Made by a program: the position numbers and the translations under genes
The notes under the pieces: generated by a model
Told to the model about the DNA's origin: nothing
The model's database searches: none
The model's input: only the letters and a program-made list of their open reading frames with translations
From: Oscheius onirici
Lineage: Eukaryota; Nematoda; Chromadorea; Rhabditida; Rhabditidae
Length of the DNA: 64,000 nt
Direction: 5' to 3'
NCBI GenBank assembly: GCA_932521025.1
Contig: OW051473.1
Coordinates: 1,736,001-1,800,000, forward strand
Shown: one piece after another, positions 47,901 to 58,000 of the stretch
How positions within the stretch are numbered: position 1 is the stretch's first letter
Layout: the number at the start of each line of letters is the position of its first letter

Positions 47901-50251
47901 CCTTTTGGTAATCATTTGTTTTTATTCAGTCACAAGTGACTGTTCAAATTTTGAACATCGCCTTTAGACACGGCTATACCACTCAGAACCGTCTCACTAA
48001 AGATGTGCTATACTTTTTCATAAAGCTGTGCTCGAAACTGGCTTGAAACTTCTGCCAGTACCGAATGTTTTTTAGCCGTATGATAATCTTATTCTCATCC
48101 AAGTTGTGTCATCATCGGGAACTGTTAACACAAAAAGCAAGGTAAGCCGTTCACCTTCAGCTTGGTGGTCTTCTTTCCAGAGCACTTCTTGTTCATGTCT
48201 TCCTGCTGTTTGAACTTTACCCAACTCAACATGGCGTCGACAACTCCACAGTTGTTTGCTCCTTTGGAGAACTTTTCGGATAGCTCGCATTTTGATCCGA
48301 ATGACTTTGCCTGCAGTGTCATAGTCTCCTTGGTCTGCGAGTCGAAGGTTGGGTTTTCAATGAGGCAGTTCACAAAGACCCACATATGATTTTTGACCTG
48401 AAGCTTATTTGAAGCTTGGACATTATAATAGCTACCTGGTATGGCTTGACGTTGACTGTGCTCTTGCCGACCTTCTTTTTGATTGTATCGATCATTTTGC
48501 TGACCATCTGATCCGAAACATAATCGACATGTCTTCCTCCCTTGGTAGTTGCAATACTGTTGACAAATGACATCTGCTTGAATTGACCTTCTGACACGGT
48601 GAGTGCGACTTCCCAGCGCTCGTTGACGTGCTCGTATACGACCTTTGCATCCTCACCGATGGCGTCTTTGGTGTAGAGCTCGACGTATTGTTTGAAACCG
48701 TTCACCTGAAAGATGATCTAGACTCTTTTCTTTCTGCAGTCACTGTTAGTTTGATATTTTAAAGAAAACTATAACTATGGTAATCCTTGTCCACTTTTTT
48801 GCGAGGAAGTCTTAGTTGTGACTCGCGCGCACTATTATTGAGCGTGACGCTGTGGCAGGTGCAAATAGCGTGTACTCAATGTTTAATCGATTTGAGACGT
48901 TCCGAGGACGATAACTGACCGGCACTTGTTTTCCATTGAGAAAGACCTTGACACCTCGGGTGCTTCCGGCAATATCGAAAGCTCTTCTCATCATAAGCTG
49001 AATAATGTCGTCGTCTAGTTCCGTCATTTTGAACTTGGTGAGATCTGGCTTGAAGGTGACCTAAAATTGTTCTGTAAGTCAGATACACAGACAACAAAAA
49101 CCTTAGTATAATCTTCTCCCATTGCCTTGACGATTGTTGGATCCTTGTCTTTAGACATGTTGTTGATCCATGTCTGCTTGAAAGCTTTGCCATATTCTTT
49201 GGAAGAAGTTTCCAATGTGAACTCAGTACTGAAGATGTTGCAGAGTTTAGCTCCATAACCGTTGCGGCCTCCAGTGACCTAAAACGGATAATTTTAGAAT
49301 AATAAATAATTGGAATAACCTTTTTCTCGCTGTCGTCGTAGTTGGAACTGGTGAGAAGTGTTCCGAAGATTAGCTCCGGAACGTACAGTTTCTCCACTTT
49401 GTGAAGCGTGACAGGAACACCTTTGCCATTGTTGTAAACGGAAATCAAGTTCTTCTCTCTGTAACATTATTTACAATAAAGCAAATTGAGGGGTTTTATA
49501 CTTGTTAATGTCAATTTTGATCAGAGTCATCTTTGGATCACGTTGCTTGTTGTCGGCTGCGTTAACTAGGATTTCGTCGAAGATTTTGTACAGACCAGGA
49601 ACGTAAGTGATATCCTTGTGTACAATTTTCTCAGATTCCGGATCGTATACCCACATCGACTGAAATGTATCAATGAGAGTACTAGACATGTATGACTTAC
49701 AGTCTTTTCAGTGTATTCAACGGATCCGATGTAGGTATCAGGACGGAGCAAGATGTGCTCCAGCTGTGTCTTCTTCTGGTAGATATCTTCGATGGACATT
49801 GCCTTTTTCATATTGTCAAGCGATACGAAGACGGCCTTGTCTTCATCGGCCATCTGCTCGTTGACATCAACTGAAAACGTGTTTAACTTTTTTGAACTGC
49901 TTTCATTTGTCACGATTCAGAAAAACTTATTAGAATTTGTAGTATCACACCAATATGAAAGAAGCAAGTGTTCCTGCAGGTTAGTGCTAATTATCGCTGT
50001 CATTCAAAGATTAAGCAATTAGCATCGATTTTAATGAGAAAATACCTAGGTTTGAAAAAATGAATGAAAAATATATAACCTGTAGCTTCGGCTTTCTCCT
50101 TCTTAGCCTTTGGAGTGCTTTTTTCTTTTGGCTCTTTTGGCGTTTTCGGTTCCTTGGCAGCCTTGGGTTCCTTTGGCTGCTTCGGTTTTGCCGGAGCCTT
50201 CTTCTTTTTTGGTGTCTCGTCGAACGAGAAGTCGGAATCCGACCCACTCAT
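41796..50251 (-). CDS. top-2: DNA topoisomerase II (ATP-dependent, eukaryotic type IIA)
   Basis: This enzyme passes one DNA duplex through a transient double-strand break and is essential for chromosome segregation. The ATG at 50249-50251 is preceded by ttttcag one base upstream. A Lys/Pro-rich N-terminus leads into the GHKL ATPase (DRPDTYIGS-type [48 protein letters not shown]). The TOPRIM domain has [10 protein letters not shown] and DQDGSHIKG. The cleavage domain has [23 protein letters not shown] and [11 protein letters not shown]; the catalytic Tyr codon is at 46493-46495. A coiled Lys/Glu-rich gate follows. The C-terminal tail is built from small acidic and basic exons (for example 42692-42772, [20 protein letters not shown]) and ends in exon 41796-41885 ([11 protein letters not shown]). 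Core introns are about 45-55 bp, but two tail introns are expanded by inserted DNA. Confidence 0.95.
41936..42652 (-). CDS. In-frame alternative 3' exon within a topoisomerase II intron (238 codons)
   Basis: Between the last two tail exons of topoisomerase II lies a long open frame in the same phase as the gene. A 39-bp intron with good borders (CAG|GTGAG at 42692/42691, gctcag ending at 42653) would join exon 42692-42772 to this segment, and the frame also stays open if that intron is retained. The product begins [20 protein letters not shown]. It has charged helical stretches ([40 protein letters not shown]) and ends in an acidic Ser-rich tail before the stop at 41936. This does not resemble known topoisomerase II tails. 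It may be an alternative C-terminus or captured coding sequence. The first ATG inside it is about 90 codons in, which argues against an independent gene. Confidence 0.5.
   Translation of the reverse strand, partial: KEKDRRKRREALAAAVKRPYFGSAIDRFLKDTVPVRSTVAALTPDCDKDFSERDRNGQLLWVRFEEPPEETARFAALQKRMELRLSDDFKRMRDRPRSIDVKKVLDETMSEEWKEAARLDRLKSEQSLKQLNKKMTEYTEYRRKRLKQYAQADMLRAKRLRHRELQAMGRVEVKVEDSSSEGSTTASIEATIDVSSTDSIDRLPDLLSEAGDSPEEDGSNELASEDEIESEPSMSEQN
42817..44260. mobile_element. TA-flanked inverted-terminal-repeat element filling a topoisomerase II intron
   Basis: The left end at 42817 reads atagaaacccaccc, then after a C run acgtaagatacgcaattacg and tattcacgttttt. The right end (reverse complement from 44260) reads atagaagcccacccc then cttacgtaagatttgcaatt and acgtattcacgttttt. 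The terminal repeats are about 55-65 bp and each is flanked by TA (42815-42816 and 44261-44262), as expected for a Tc1/mariner-type miniature element. The intron runs 42773-44272. Without the element it would be about 55 bp, the normal size here. The left repeat has a 16-base C run (42828-42843). A decayed LINE is nested inside. No transposase is present. Confidence 0.75.
42951..44105 (-). pseudogene. Decayed LINE nested in the inverted-repeat element
   Basis: On the minus strand the frame reads [40 protein letters not shown] and [20 protein letters not shown], which are reverse-transcriptase motifs including the start of the palm. Later pieces are [40 protein letters not shown] and [13 protein letters not shown], the usual C-terminal order of non-LTR elements. 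Stops and frameshifts interrupt it between about 43250 and 43620. The endonuclease half is missing, so it is 5'-truncated. It is in the same orientation as the host gene and would be removed with the intron. Confidence 0.85.
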
Positions 50252-50698
50252 TCTGAAAATTTAACGTTTTTATGCAATCGCTGAAAGAAAGAGGACGGGA
50301 GTCGATATGCCGATATGATATGCAGGCGAAAACAGTTTTTGAGAAGTTTGTTATGAAAAAGTTAAATTGGATAAAAAATAATTTGAGAAATGAAATTCTG
50401 AAAAAGAGTTAATTGAAAAGCGTTTTACGTGAGAACAAATTGGACTTGCTCTCATAATGTCTTGGCGAGGTCAACCACGCTCGCCGCCGTTCAAATGCCG
50501 GCCGGGCAGAGCGTCAGGCCAAAAAGAGGCTACCGTACTCAAAAATGAGGATCTAAGGATAACCTGTTATGGAAAAGTTAAAGTTCGCAGCGAAATAGCA
50601 TTATATATAAAAAATATAGGTATCATTCGGAATTACAAAAAATTTATAGTGTCTTTTTCAGGGTCTTAACAAAAAGCAAAACTAAACAGAAAACGAGG
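50252..50698. other. 5' flank of topoisomerase II
   Basis: Upstream of the topoisomerase II start. No TATA box is evident; tttcag just before the ATG suggests trans-splicing. An AT-rich stretch lies at 50580-50650. The end (50677-50698) matches the sequence beyond the inner edge of the left repeat arm. Confidence 0.4.
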
Positions 50699-50711
50699 TC
50701 CGCCTAACATT

Positions 50712-51022
50712 TTTATTATTATTATTATTATTATTATTTATTTCCACGTTGTAAAATTATTCACAATGGTCGATTACTCTAATTCAGTCCTCCAACGCGG
50801 CGTTCCATCATGTTGCGCTCATCGCATTCTTCAGGTAGTCTCTCCATCTCGGTAGTGGCTGTCCTCTTGCCCGCTTTCTGTCATATGGGATCCACGTAGT
50901 TGTAATGCTTGCCCATCTGTTCTGATCCATGTTCTTTATTTTCCTGGCCCACTGTAGTTTCCTCAGATCTGCCACTTTGCTCCAGTCTTTCAGCTTGGTA
51001 ACATTACGAATCGTTGTGTTCA
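50712..51022 (-). mobile_element. 5'-truncated LINE with (TAA)n tail at inner edge of right arm
   Basis: The minus strand encodes about 71 residues of a LINE C-terminus (NTTIRNVTKLKDWSKVADLR, LQWARKIKNMDQNRWASITT, RARGQPLPRWRDYLKN), related to the end of the LINE at 42951-44105. The 3' end has a tail of about eight TAA/AAT triplets (50713-50740). A 13-bp target duplication flanks it: tccgcctaacatt at 50699-50711 and tccgcctaatatt at 51023-51035, one mismatch. The empty site is visible in the left arm flank at 41910-41922. Confidence 0.85.
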
Positions 51023-51058
51023 TCCGCCTAATATTACACTATTTGATTTATTTTTCAG

Positions 51059-51148
51059 AATTCGACTCCTGTACCCCGTCGTGCTGTTTCTGGTCGCGCC
51101 AAAACTACCAAGAGCTACAACTACGAAGACGACGAAGAATCCGACTGA
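51059..51148 (+). pseudogene. Duplicate of topoisomerase II terminal exon
   Basis: This is identical to the gene's last exon (41796-41885) in reverse orientation: 29 codons ending [11 protein letters not shown] plus stop, with the ttatttttcag acceptor retained. In the present arrangement it lies upstream of the gene on the opposite strand and cannot be spliced to it. After an inversion of the region between the arms it would be correctly placed as the terminal exon. Confidence 0.9.
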
Positions 51149-51382
51149 TCTTTTTAAGGTTCAAACTATACATTTATTTAATGCTGATCTCCTTTTCCGT
51201 CTTATTCAATTATTTGGTTTTCTGATTTTCGAGTATCTAACCCTTGTCGCGTAATAAACATTTCCACAATCCATGCAGATAACGATTTAAATCTGATCCT
51301 CCTTTTTAAAATGATAGTTCTTTCCTCGAAAAGCCTTTCGCCAATCAGTTGAAGGTGGAATTTTGTCGTGGGAAGGCGTCGA

Positions 51383-52584
51383 TCATTTTAACTGTGAGAA
51401 AATTAGAGCAGTGCCATCTCGAACCATGCGAAAGAAGAGATCACCTGATGCACATTGCCAATTAGAAAAAAAGAAGAATCTGAAACTCACTGTTTGAAAG
51501 GGGCTGAATGAGAATCAGTGTTTCGGGGGCTGCCATCGCAGCTCCAAAGTATTGCAAATATCTCAAATCGAGAAATGCTCGGTCAAGGAAATCGTTGCTT
51601 GGAAGATTAGTATGATCCATAAAGGTGAAGTGGCTTGAGTACAAGCCCAATAACAACGAGTAGATCTGAGTATTTTGTGCCGGTCAATAAAAATTCTGTT
51701 TTTGAGAAGATGTAAATTTGTTATTATTTGAAGGTTGTGTTCGAGCAGTAGCACGGATCCTTATTTTCAGAACTGCATAAACATTAAACTTCAATCTTCT
51801 CCAGGTCTTTTTACCCCGAAGTAATAGAAAAACCAGATAGTCAATTTTGTCTGGCATATAAGAATTCGCATATATTAGAACATTCTCGAGAATTTGTAAT
51901 ATATGTCCTAATTTGCGGCCCACCATTCTCTCGCTACTAATTCTAACTTAACATTATTCTGCACACTTTTTGTACATGTCTTCTGGCTGTAGTTACACGT
52001 GTTCCAACCGTTTGACTTAGAGTTCAGCTTTCCCAGGCAGTTTTGAGTCAGGGCTAAAAAGTCTCCCACGGCACATTGTCTTCGTCGCCAATAAATATGG
52101 GCCGTGAAGACTCTTTCTCCAACAGTCAGCCCAGCAAAGATGGTGAGTGGTATCTAGCGTCAGAGACTTTTCCACAACTTCTAAAGCTTTGAGCATATAT
52201 TTTCCAGAAGGAGGTGGGACTTGAAGGCCACGGAAAAGGAACTCCATCGGCTCCTCCTCGGCCTCCGTCTTCCGTCGTTCTAAATAAACTTGTTTATTTA
52301 TTTCTCGAATAGTCTGGCCGAAAGAATAGTATGGCTTGTTGTGTTCTCAGTCCGTTGTTCTGGTTACAGCGCTATTCTAAGAGCAAGAAACGAGAGAAAA
52401 GTATTTAGAAAAGATTAGGAGCGACATCATTTAACCCGCACGACAAACAGAAATAAAAAATGTAGTTACTCTTCTGACTGTAGCGCCACGTGCCAAATCG
52501 TCTGTTGAACAATTCAGCTTTTAGAGACGAACGTTTGTCGATAATGGGCAGAGCCTTCCACAAACATTCGTTAAAATATGCGCG
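51383..52584 (-). pseudogene. Copy of the left-arm gene's 3' part
   Basis: An exact inverted copy of 40360-41561, with all candidate exons and the stop. Like the left copy it lacks a recognisable start exon, and the sequence beyond 53030 differs from that beyond 39914. So at most one copy can be attached to a complete gene, and possibly neither is. Confidence 0.5.
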
Positions 52585-53030
52585 CTAAAAAATATATGAA
52601 ACAGGCAATTACTGATGTTTGAAATGAGGTTGAAGAATAGTGGGATCTCAGCGAGAACAGCGGATCATCCTAGTGTATTGGAATTTGGATAAAGTATATC
52701 ATCTGGCTCTTTTTGCATCAAGATGTTCATTCGACTTTGCTATTCGAATTTTTGATCCCTATAGGGTGGTTGGGTGAAGGATAGGGTTGCGGAAAGCTCT
52801 CTCCATAAACCCTTGTGGAGAATGAGCAGATTTTTTGGTATAGCCCCCCCCCCCGGTCTGCGGGGGCGACAAGACTTTTCTGGCTCTGACATTGTCCTCA
52901 GCCCTCTGCCTAACCATCTCCTACCGCTTTATTTTTGTACCTGGCTGTTTTTTTTATCAGTTTGTCACGCGATTTCCTCCCATAAAGAGTTGTTAAACAG
53001 ATGTCGTAATTAAGTGCCGTGAAATACATG

Positions 53031-53343
53031 ATCGAAAATGTTTACTCTACTATAATCTGTTCGAACGCTTAGACTACCAAGACCGCCGTTCGACTTCTCT
53101 AATCGGAAAGTAATCAAAAAATTTTGATTAGCGACTTCAATTCGGCTCGATCACAAAAACACTGTTGCAAAGCAATTTGCCTTGTCGGATATATCGTAGA
53201 CATTAGTAGACAATTTTGCCGTTGTCAATCGCACGTATTTCGGTCCGCCACAGACCTGTCCATGCGACAACGCAACCCGCTTCTCCGCCTTCAAAAGCCC
53301 CTTCCTCCTAATTAATCGCTCTTTCGACCCCTTCTTCCTGACA
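53031..53343 (+). promoter_or_regulatory. Upstream region of the Cys/Pro-rich peptide gene
   Basis: Unique sequence between the outer edge of the right repeat arm and the ATG at 53344. No clear TATA box or initiator is seen, and it is too short to hold another gene. Confidence 0.35.
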
Positions 53344-53816
53344 ATGCGTTTGTTATTTTGTCTACTTATTCTTGCAGCTGTGACCGATGCTGTCATTATA
53401 AAAGCTCTTTTCAGAGCATTTGGTATCGATCCTGAAACGGGGTAAATATTTTTTAAAGATGGTGAAAATACGAGGTTCAGAAAACCTTGTGGTTGCTGTG
53501 GTTGTCCCCCTCCTCCCCCACCTCCGCCAGAACCATGTCCCTGCCAAGCCCAACCCGCTTGCGGTTGTCAGCCTCCTCCTCCCCCTCCTCCTCCTCCTGC
53601 TCCATGCCAATGCCCGTAAGTAGCAGTTTTACTTTAAACATTTTTTTGGTATTTCACAACACAAAGGGCTGTTTCAGTGCTGCTCTACCTCCACCAGCTC
53701 CATTCGGAGGTACTCCAACCGTTGGATACGCCCTCCCACCAGTTGCTGCTTCTCAGTATGCGGCTGTACCAGCTCCTCTCCCGGCTGCCAACTCCTACGC
53801 CATTGCCGGCAAATAG
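53344..53816 (+). CDS. Secreted Cys/Pro-rich protein (about 123 aa)
   Basis: Three exons (53344-53441, 53481-53615, 53678-53816) join in frame with short introns. A signal peptide (MRLLFCLLILAAVTDA) is followed by a short segment IIKALFRAFGIDPETG. Exon 2 encodes KPCGCCGC, eight prolines, EPCPCQAQPACGCQ, a second run of about nine prolines and APCQCP. Exon 3 is Pro/Ala/Tyr-rich (LPPPAPFGGTPTVGYALPPV, SQYAAVPAPLP) and ends SYAIAGK. Spaced Cys pairs around polyproline suggest an extracellular, disulfide-linked structural protein such as a cuticle or matrix component. It lacks Gly-X-Y repeats, so it is not a collagen. The family is not recognised. Confidence 0.8.
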
Positions 53817-54059
53817 CTGTTTTTTGAGTGATCATCATTTTCTGCAATCTACTGTGCAACATATCCTATAAACCATACTTATTTGTGTTGTTGGTTAAAA
53901 GCTGCAAGAGAAAACTAAAGTTTCAGTAAACAGCGGCTGAGAGACAATGTCTGGAGTATTAGAATGCTTCTTCTAAATTTTGAAACTTTTTATATAAATC
54001 TATTTTTTCAAGCGCACAAGTTCATTTTTCTGCTTTATAATGCAAACTTCTAGCCGTGA

Positions 54060-54300
54060 ATGAGTTCTACAATTTAGTAGTACAGAACGAAGCTTGAAAA
54101 TGCTTGGGTTATAGCGAAAACTTGCTCTAAAGCCGCAAACTCCTGATTGTTGGCTTGAATTACAAGCAAATTGAGAAAAAGCGGGTTTTCACTATGACCA
54201 CTTGTAGAACTAATTAAGGGCTACAACTTTACTAAACATCTCACGTCTTGAAAATGCATTCGTGAGCTTCAAAAGTCAGTTTTGTTCAAAAAGTCCCAAA
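54060..54300. repeat. Dispersed repeat copies, left group
   Basis: Two degenerate copies of a motif (ctacaatt/actt, then 15-20 bases, then cttgaaaatg) start near 54069 and 54222. The second continues tcaaaaagtcccaaaactta, as does the copy near 54912. Related sequence (gctacaactttgcagaacat) occurs near 44159 inside the topoisomerase II intron element, suggesting a common miniature-element family. Confidence 0.5.
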
Positions 54301-54372
54301 ACTTAGGGGTAACGTAGACGCCTCTGAGTAACTTCTTTGAAAAAGTAAAGATTATAAAAGGCAAAAAATATC

Positions 54373-54444
54373 TGGAGATATGGGGAATTGAACCCCAGCC
54401 CTCTCCCATGCTAAGGGAGCGCTCTACCACTGAGCTATATCCCC
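54373..54444 (-). tRNA. tRNA-Ala (anticodon AGC)
   Basis: On the minus strand the acceptor stem GGGGATA pairs with TATCTCC. The D arm is GCTCAGTGGTAGAGC. The anticodon stem CTCCC/GGGAG encloses loop TTAGCAT with anticodon AGC. The T arm is TGGGGTTCAATTCCCCA and the discriminator base is A. No intron. A run of six T follows within a few bases of the 3' end, a Pol III terminator. All stems pair, so it is probably functional. Confidence 0.95.
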
Positions 54445-54639
54445 ACATTGACAGCGGGCACGTGCTGGAAAGATGCACTCGCCTGTTCTGCGCGGAATAG
54501 GCCTTCGTTTTCCAACTGTGTCTGGTTAGAAAGTTAGTTAATCTAGATATTTTTGTGCTGTTCAAATAACGCCCATAATATTCAAAAACATTAGGGCTGC
54601 GTTACATATTATGATGCTGCATTGCTATTGATATAAAAT

Positions 54640-55020
54640 TCAAGGTCCGCCTATTTTTTTTTCCTACTGCTCCCTCTCTCTAACTTTTGGGACTTTCAGG
54701 ACTTGCAGAATTTAATGAGCGCTACAATTTTCAAAAAAATCGCAAAGCTTGAAAATGTTTTGCTCATGGTGAAAACGTCATCCCAAGCCATCAATCACCT
54801 GGCTTAAAATGGCTTAAAATGCACACAATTTCGATTTTGACCAAAGCGATCGTGACCAAAGCATTTTCCAGCTTTGCGAAGTTCTGAAAATTTGCAGACC
54901 TTGAACAGTGCTATAACTTTGCTGAACCTCATAAAGCTGGAAAACAAATGTGTTGAAAGTTGAGGGTTTTCTCAAAGTCCCAAAAGTTGGGGAGGGGAAA
55001 CAATAGTAGACGGGCCAAAA
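54640..55020. repeat. Dispersed repeat cluster with internal inverted repeat
   Basis: The copy near 54722 (ctacaattttcaaaaaaatc then gcaaagcttgaaaatgtttt) is followed at about 54850-54897 by an inverted copy (ccaaagcattttccagcttt then gcgaagttctgaaaatttgc). Another direct copy is near 54912 (ctataactttgctgaacctc then ataaagctggaaaac). The arrangement looks like a fold-back or nested miniature element. Confidence 0.55.
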
Positions 55021-58000
55021 ACAAAAATATCCTAATAAAAATGTATACAACTGCAAGCCTTTCAACCTTCTTCCATTTATTGTCATTTCTCAGTGATGTC
55101 CCTAGTCAACTGCCCTCGGGCAATCTGTGGCTCTGGCAATAATAACGCTGCCTCGTATCTTCGGCTACAATCTCATTGGGGGGGAGAGCAAGGATACTTC
55201 TCCACTACTGGTATATCTCCCATAATTTTGTGCCCAAGCCCAATTTTTTTGCTGAAAACATAGTAAACAGAAATTTATTTGCATAAAGCAGTTTCAGTCA
55301 TTGCTTGCTTTCGAGTTGTGGGTGAACAGGTGTTTTATAAATTAGAAAGACATACAAAACAGTATATTCACAGTAACACTTTTTATTCAAACTGCTTGAT
55401 AACTTTGACTCATAGTTCACCTGACAGGCACAGTTACAGTCATAAGCAGTTCTCTATTTTCGATAAGAAGGCAGTATTCATAGTAGTTATTAACATTGTC
55501 AGAACCTCACCTTGGCGTAATCATTCTTACACACCCTTCCGTAGGAAAACTTTTTTTTGTTGTGCCATAGGCTGTCAGCCATCTCACATAAATATCCTGC
55601 TCTCCGAAGCATATCCCACTATTTAAAAGAGTGCTTTGACTGAGAACAATGGGCTCTCTTCGCCTTTTTCCTGAATAATAGTCCTGGAGTATTAGGGATT
55701 CTACTTTTCCGCTTGGCAAAGACTCTCAATGCTCAATTTGTGAACTAATATTGACTTATCTGATGATCCTTGAACTCGGACCGGAAACTTTCTGGCTGTT
55801 TTAAGTTAAATATAACACAAAATCTACCAGACGAGAGTACACAAAACCGCATGATTTAATTCCAAACATAAAGGCGGGTTACCATAATTTCGGATTTTCA
55901 CAAAAGGTGCGTGTACTGCCAGCGCGCTGTTCAAACACACCACATTGCTCCGAGTTTTCTATAACACTCAGTCTGACCAACCCGCAATGTTTTTTGTCTT
56001 TATAATGATTTTTCTTACTTCCTCGCCAATCTACGTGAAGATAATCCTCTACCTCGTGAATGAAATTAGCATCTCTTGAAAATGCATTTTTCATTCAATT
56101 CTTGTTTCTTTGAATCACAGAGAACAAATCTTTAATCCTGCACTTCTTGCATCTTTTTAGTCCTTCCTATTCCCGACTCCATAACCGGTTTGATACGTCA
56201 TGTCCCATAAATGGCGCCCCGAGAGTGAGTGTCTCATACAACTCGACTATGAGGCATAAGCTTAACTTTGGGAACAAAAGCCATAGTTTTAACAGTAAAT
56301 ATCTTGTTACAGGACTCAATTTGATCTCTGACTGGCAACCAATGAGTCAGTTCCGTGCATACACACAAACATCTACATCTAATTAGAATATTTGTTCAGC
56401 GGGACGTGTAGTTGATTAGTAGACATTGCATGTAAAAAAAGGTATTTTCGGAAGAGCTTGTGACGAACGAGACATGGTAATCAGAATGGAAAGCAGAAAA
56501 AGTGAAACATAACAAAAAGTTGATCCTAATCTGATCTCATGCTCAGGAGACGGGAATAAATAGTTTTATGAACAGATTAGGAGCAGCTCAGGCGTTTTTG
56601 ACTGCTTCAAGCTCTGAAATTGTACCCGCACGTTAGTTTTTCGATCCGTATCATGAGAACTAATCACTTACTTTAATATTTAGTACAATGTTCGTCGTTT
56701 CTTAACGTCAGCTGAATAGTTGACCCTATGTCTTTATTCAAGTTTCTTAGCAGTCAAATCCAGCATTTTGATCTCTCTTTTATCACCAAATAACTCGCCC
56801 TTGTTTAAACTGAGCTTGTTTTGGATATCAGCTGAATAACAAGGAACAGAAACATGTTTTCGAGCAATCTATATCCTCAAACATCCATTATCGTTTTTGC
56901 ATGACAGGATACAAATATACTGCTTTGTGAGCACAAAATGAGGCAGGACAAAAATCGGGCCCCGCTATAATTTATACGGATTAGCTCCTTCTTGGCGTTC
57001 TATCCGCGCACTTGAAACGTCCTCTTTCTAATAACAAAACTGCATCAAGCAGGCTGGCAAGAATGTAGAGCCATTCGTCTGGAGCGACATGAAGTGAGAT
57101 TGTCGGGCGAGGCTTTTTCCCACATTTGCACAGATGGGCGCGAGGTATCCGCTATGTGGAAAATGATGCGCGGCGGTCTTTCAGCTGGTCACAAACCAGT
57201 CTCTGTTCCCTCTCGGCCCGTAGTGAACCGCTTGATCACGACGGGACCCCCTTGTAGTATGAATCATTTTTTCATAGTAACAACTGAGAAATCTGAATCC
57301 TAAAAATATTTTGGGAGATTTATTTCTCTCCCAGACTTCCCCCGGATTTGGCAGATTGCGATGGGAGAAAAACTCGGTTGCTTCAAATTATTCCTCGGTC
57401 AACCGCACTAAAGTCCAATACTGATTATTTCTAACATCTCCACTCACATTAACACGGAACACGGATTATCACATGTTTTGAGTCTGTCCTTCTAACCCCG
57501 GAAATAATCGAGCCATCAAGGTCATTTCCGGCACCATCTCAGAACACATATAACCAAAGCCATGGCTTACAAGCGGAATCTTTCAAATTAGCACGAACAG
57601 ATGTGACTCTGGTCGCGCAGCTTTGATAATCAAATCTCTCACGATTAGGATGTCTTCTTATTGTTCTCCTTTTTATCCAATGATTCATTTTCATTGAGAT
57701 CTAAGCCACAGAATCCCTTTTTTCTAGAATGCCGAGTAGTGTTTACAAAAATAGGAATCTAAAAGATTGCAACAAGTGTGTAGTTGGTGACAAGCTGATC
57801 CTGATGGACGAGTGCGCCTGATAAAAATGAAAGGAGAGAGGACAGCATGTTTGTGAGAACTGTCTGTCCGATCTTTGGGAGTGTGTGACTCAGAGCCCAA
57901 TTGATCGATTCCGTGTGTCGTTCTCTCGCTGAACCGCTGCCGCCCACTGGTCTTTGTTTGTTTACTGCTCTACATAACTGCTCGCCTTTGCATTTTGCCG

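Larger units (their letters stand above)
51044..53030. repeat. Right arm of 2-kb near-perfect inverted repeat
   Basis: Reverse complement of 39914-41900, with one substitution seen. It holds a copy of the topoisomerase II last exon (plus strand) and a copy of the convergent gene's 3' part (minus strand). Because topoisomerase II itself ends in the left arm, this arm is the derived copy with respect to that exon. The outer edge is at about 53030, after which sequence is unrelated to the left flank. Confidence 0.95.

Noticed and set aside
53481-53615. Collagen-like exon
   Set aside because: Rich in proline but without Gly-X-Y repeats.
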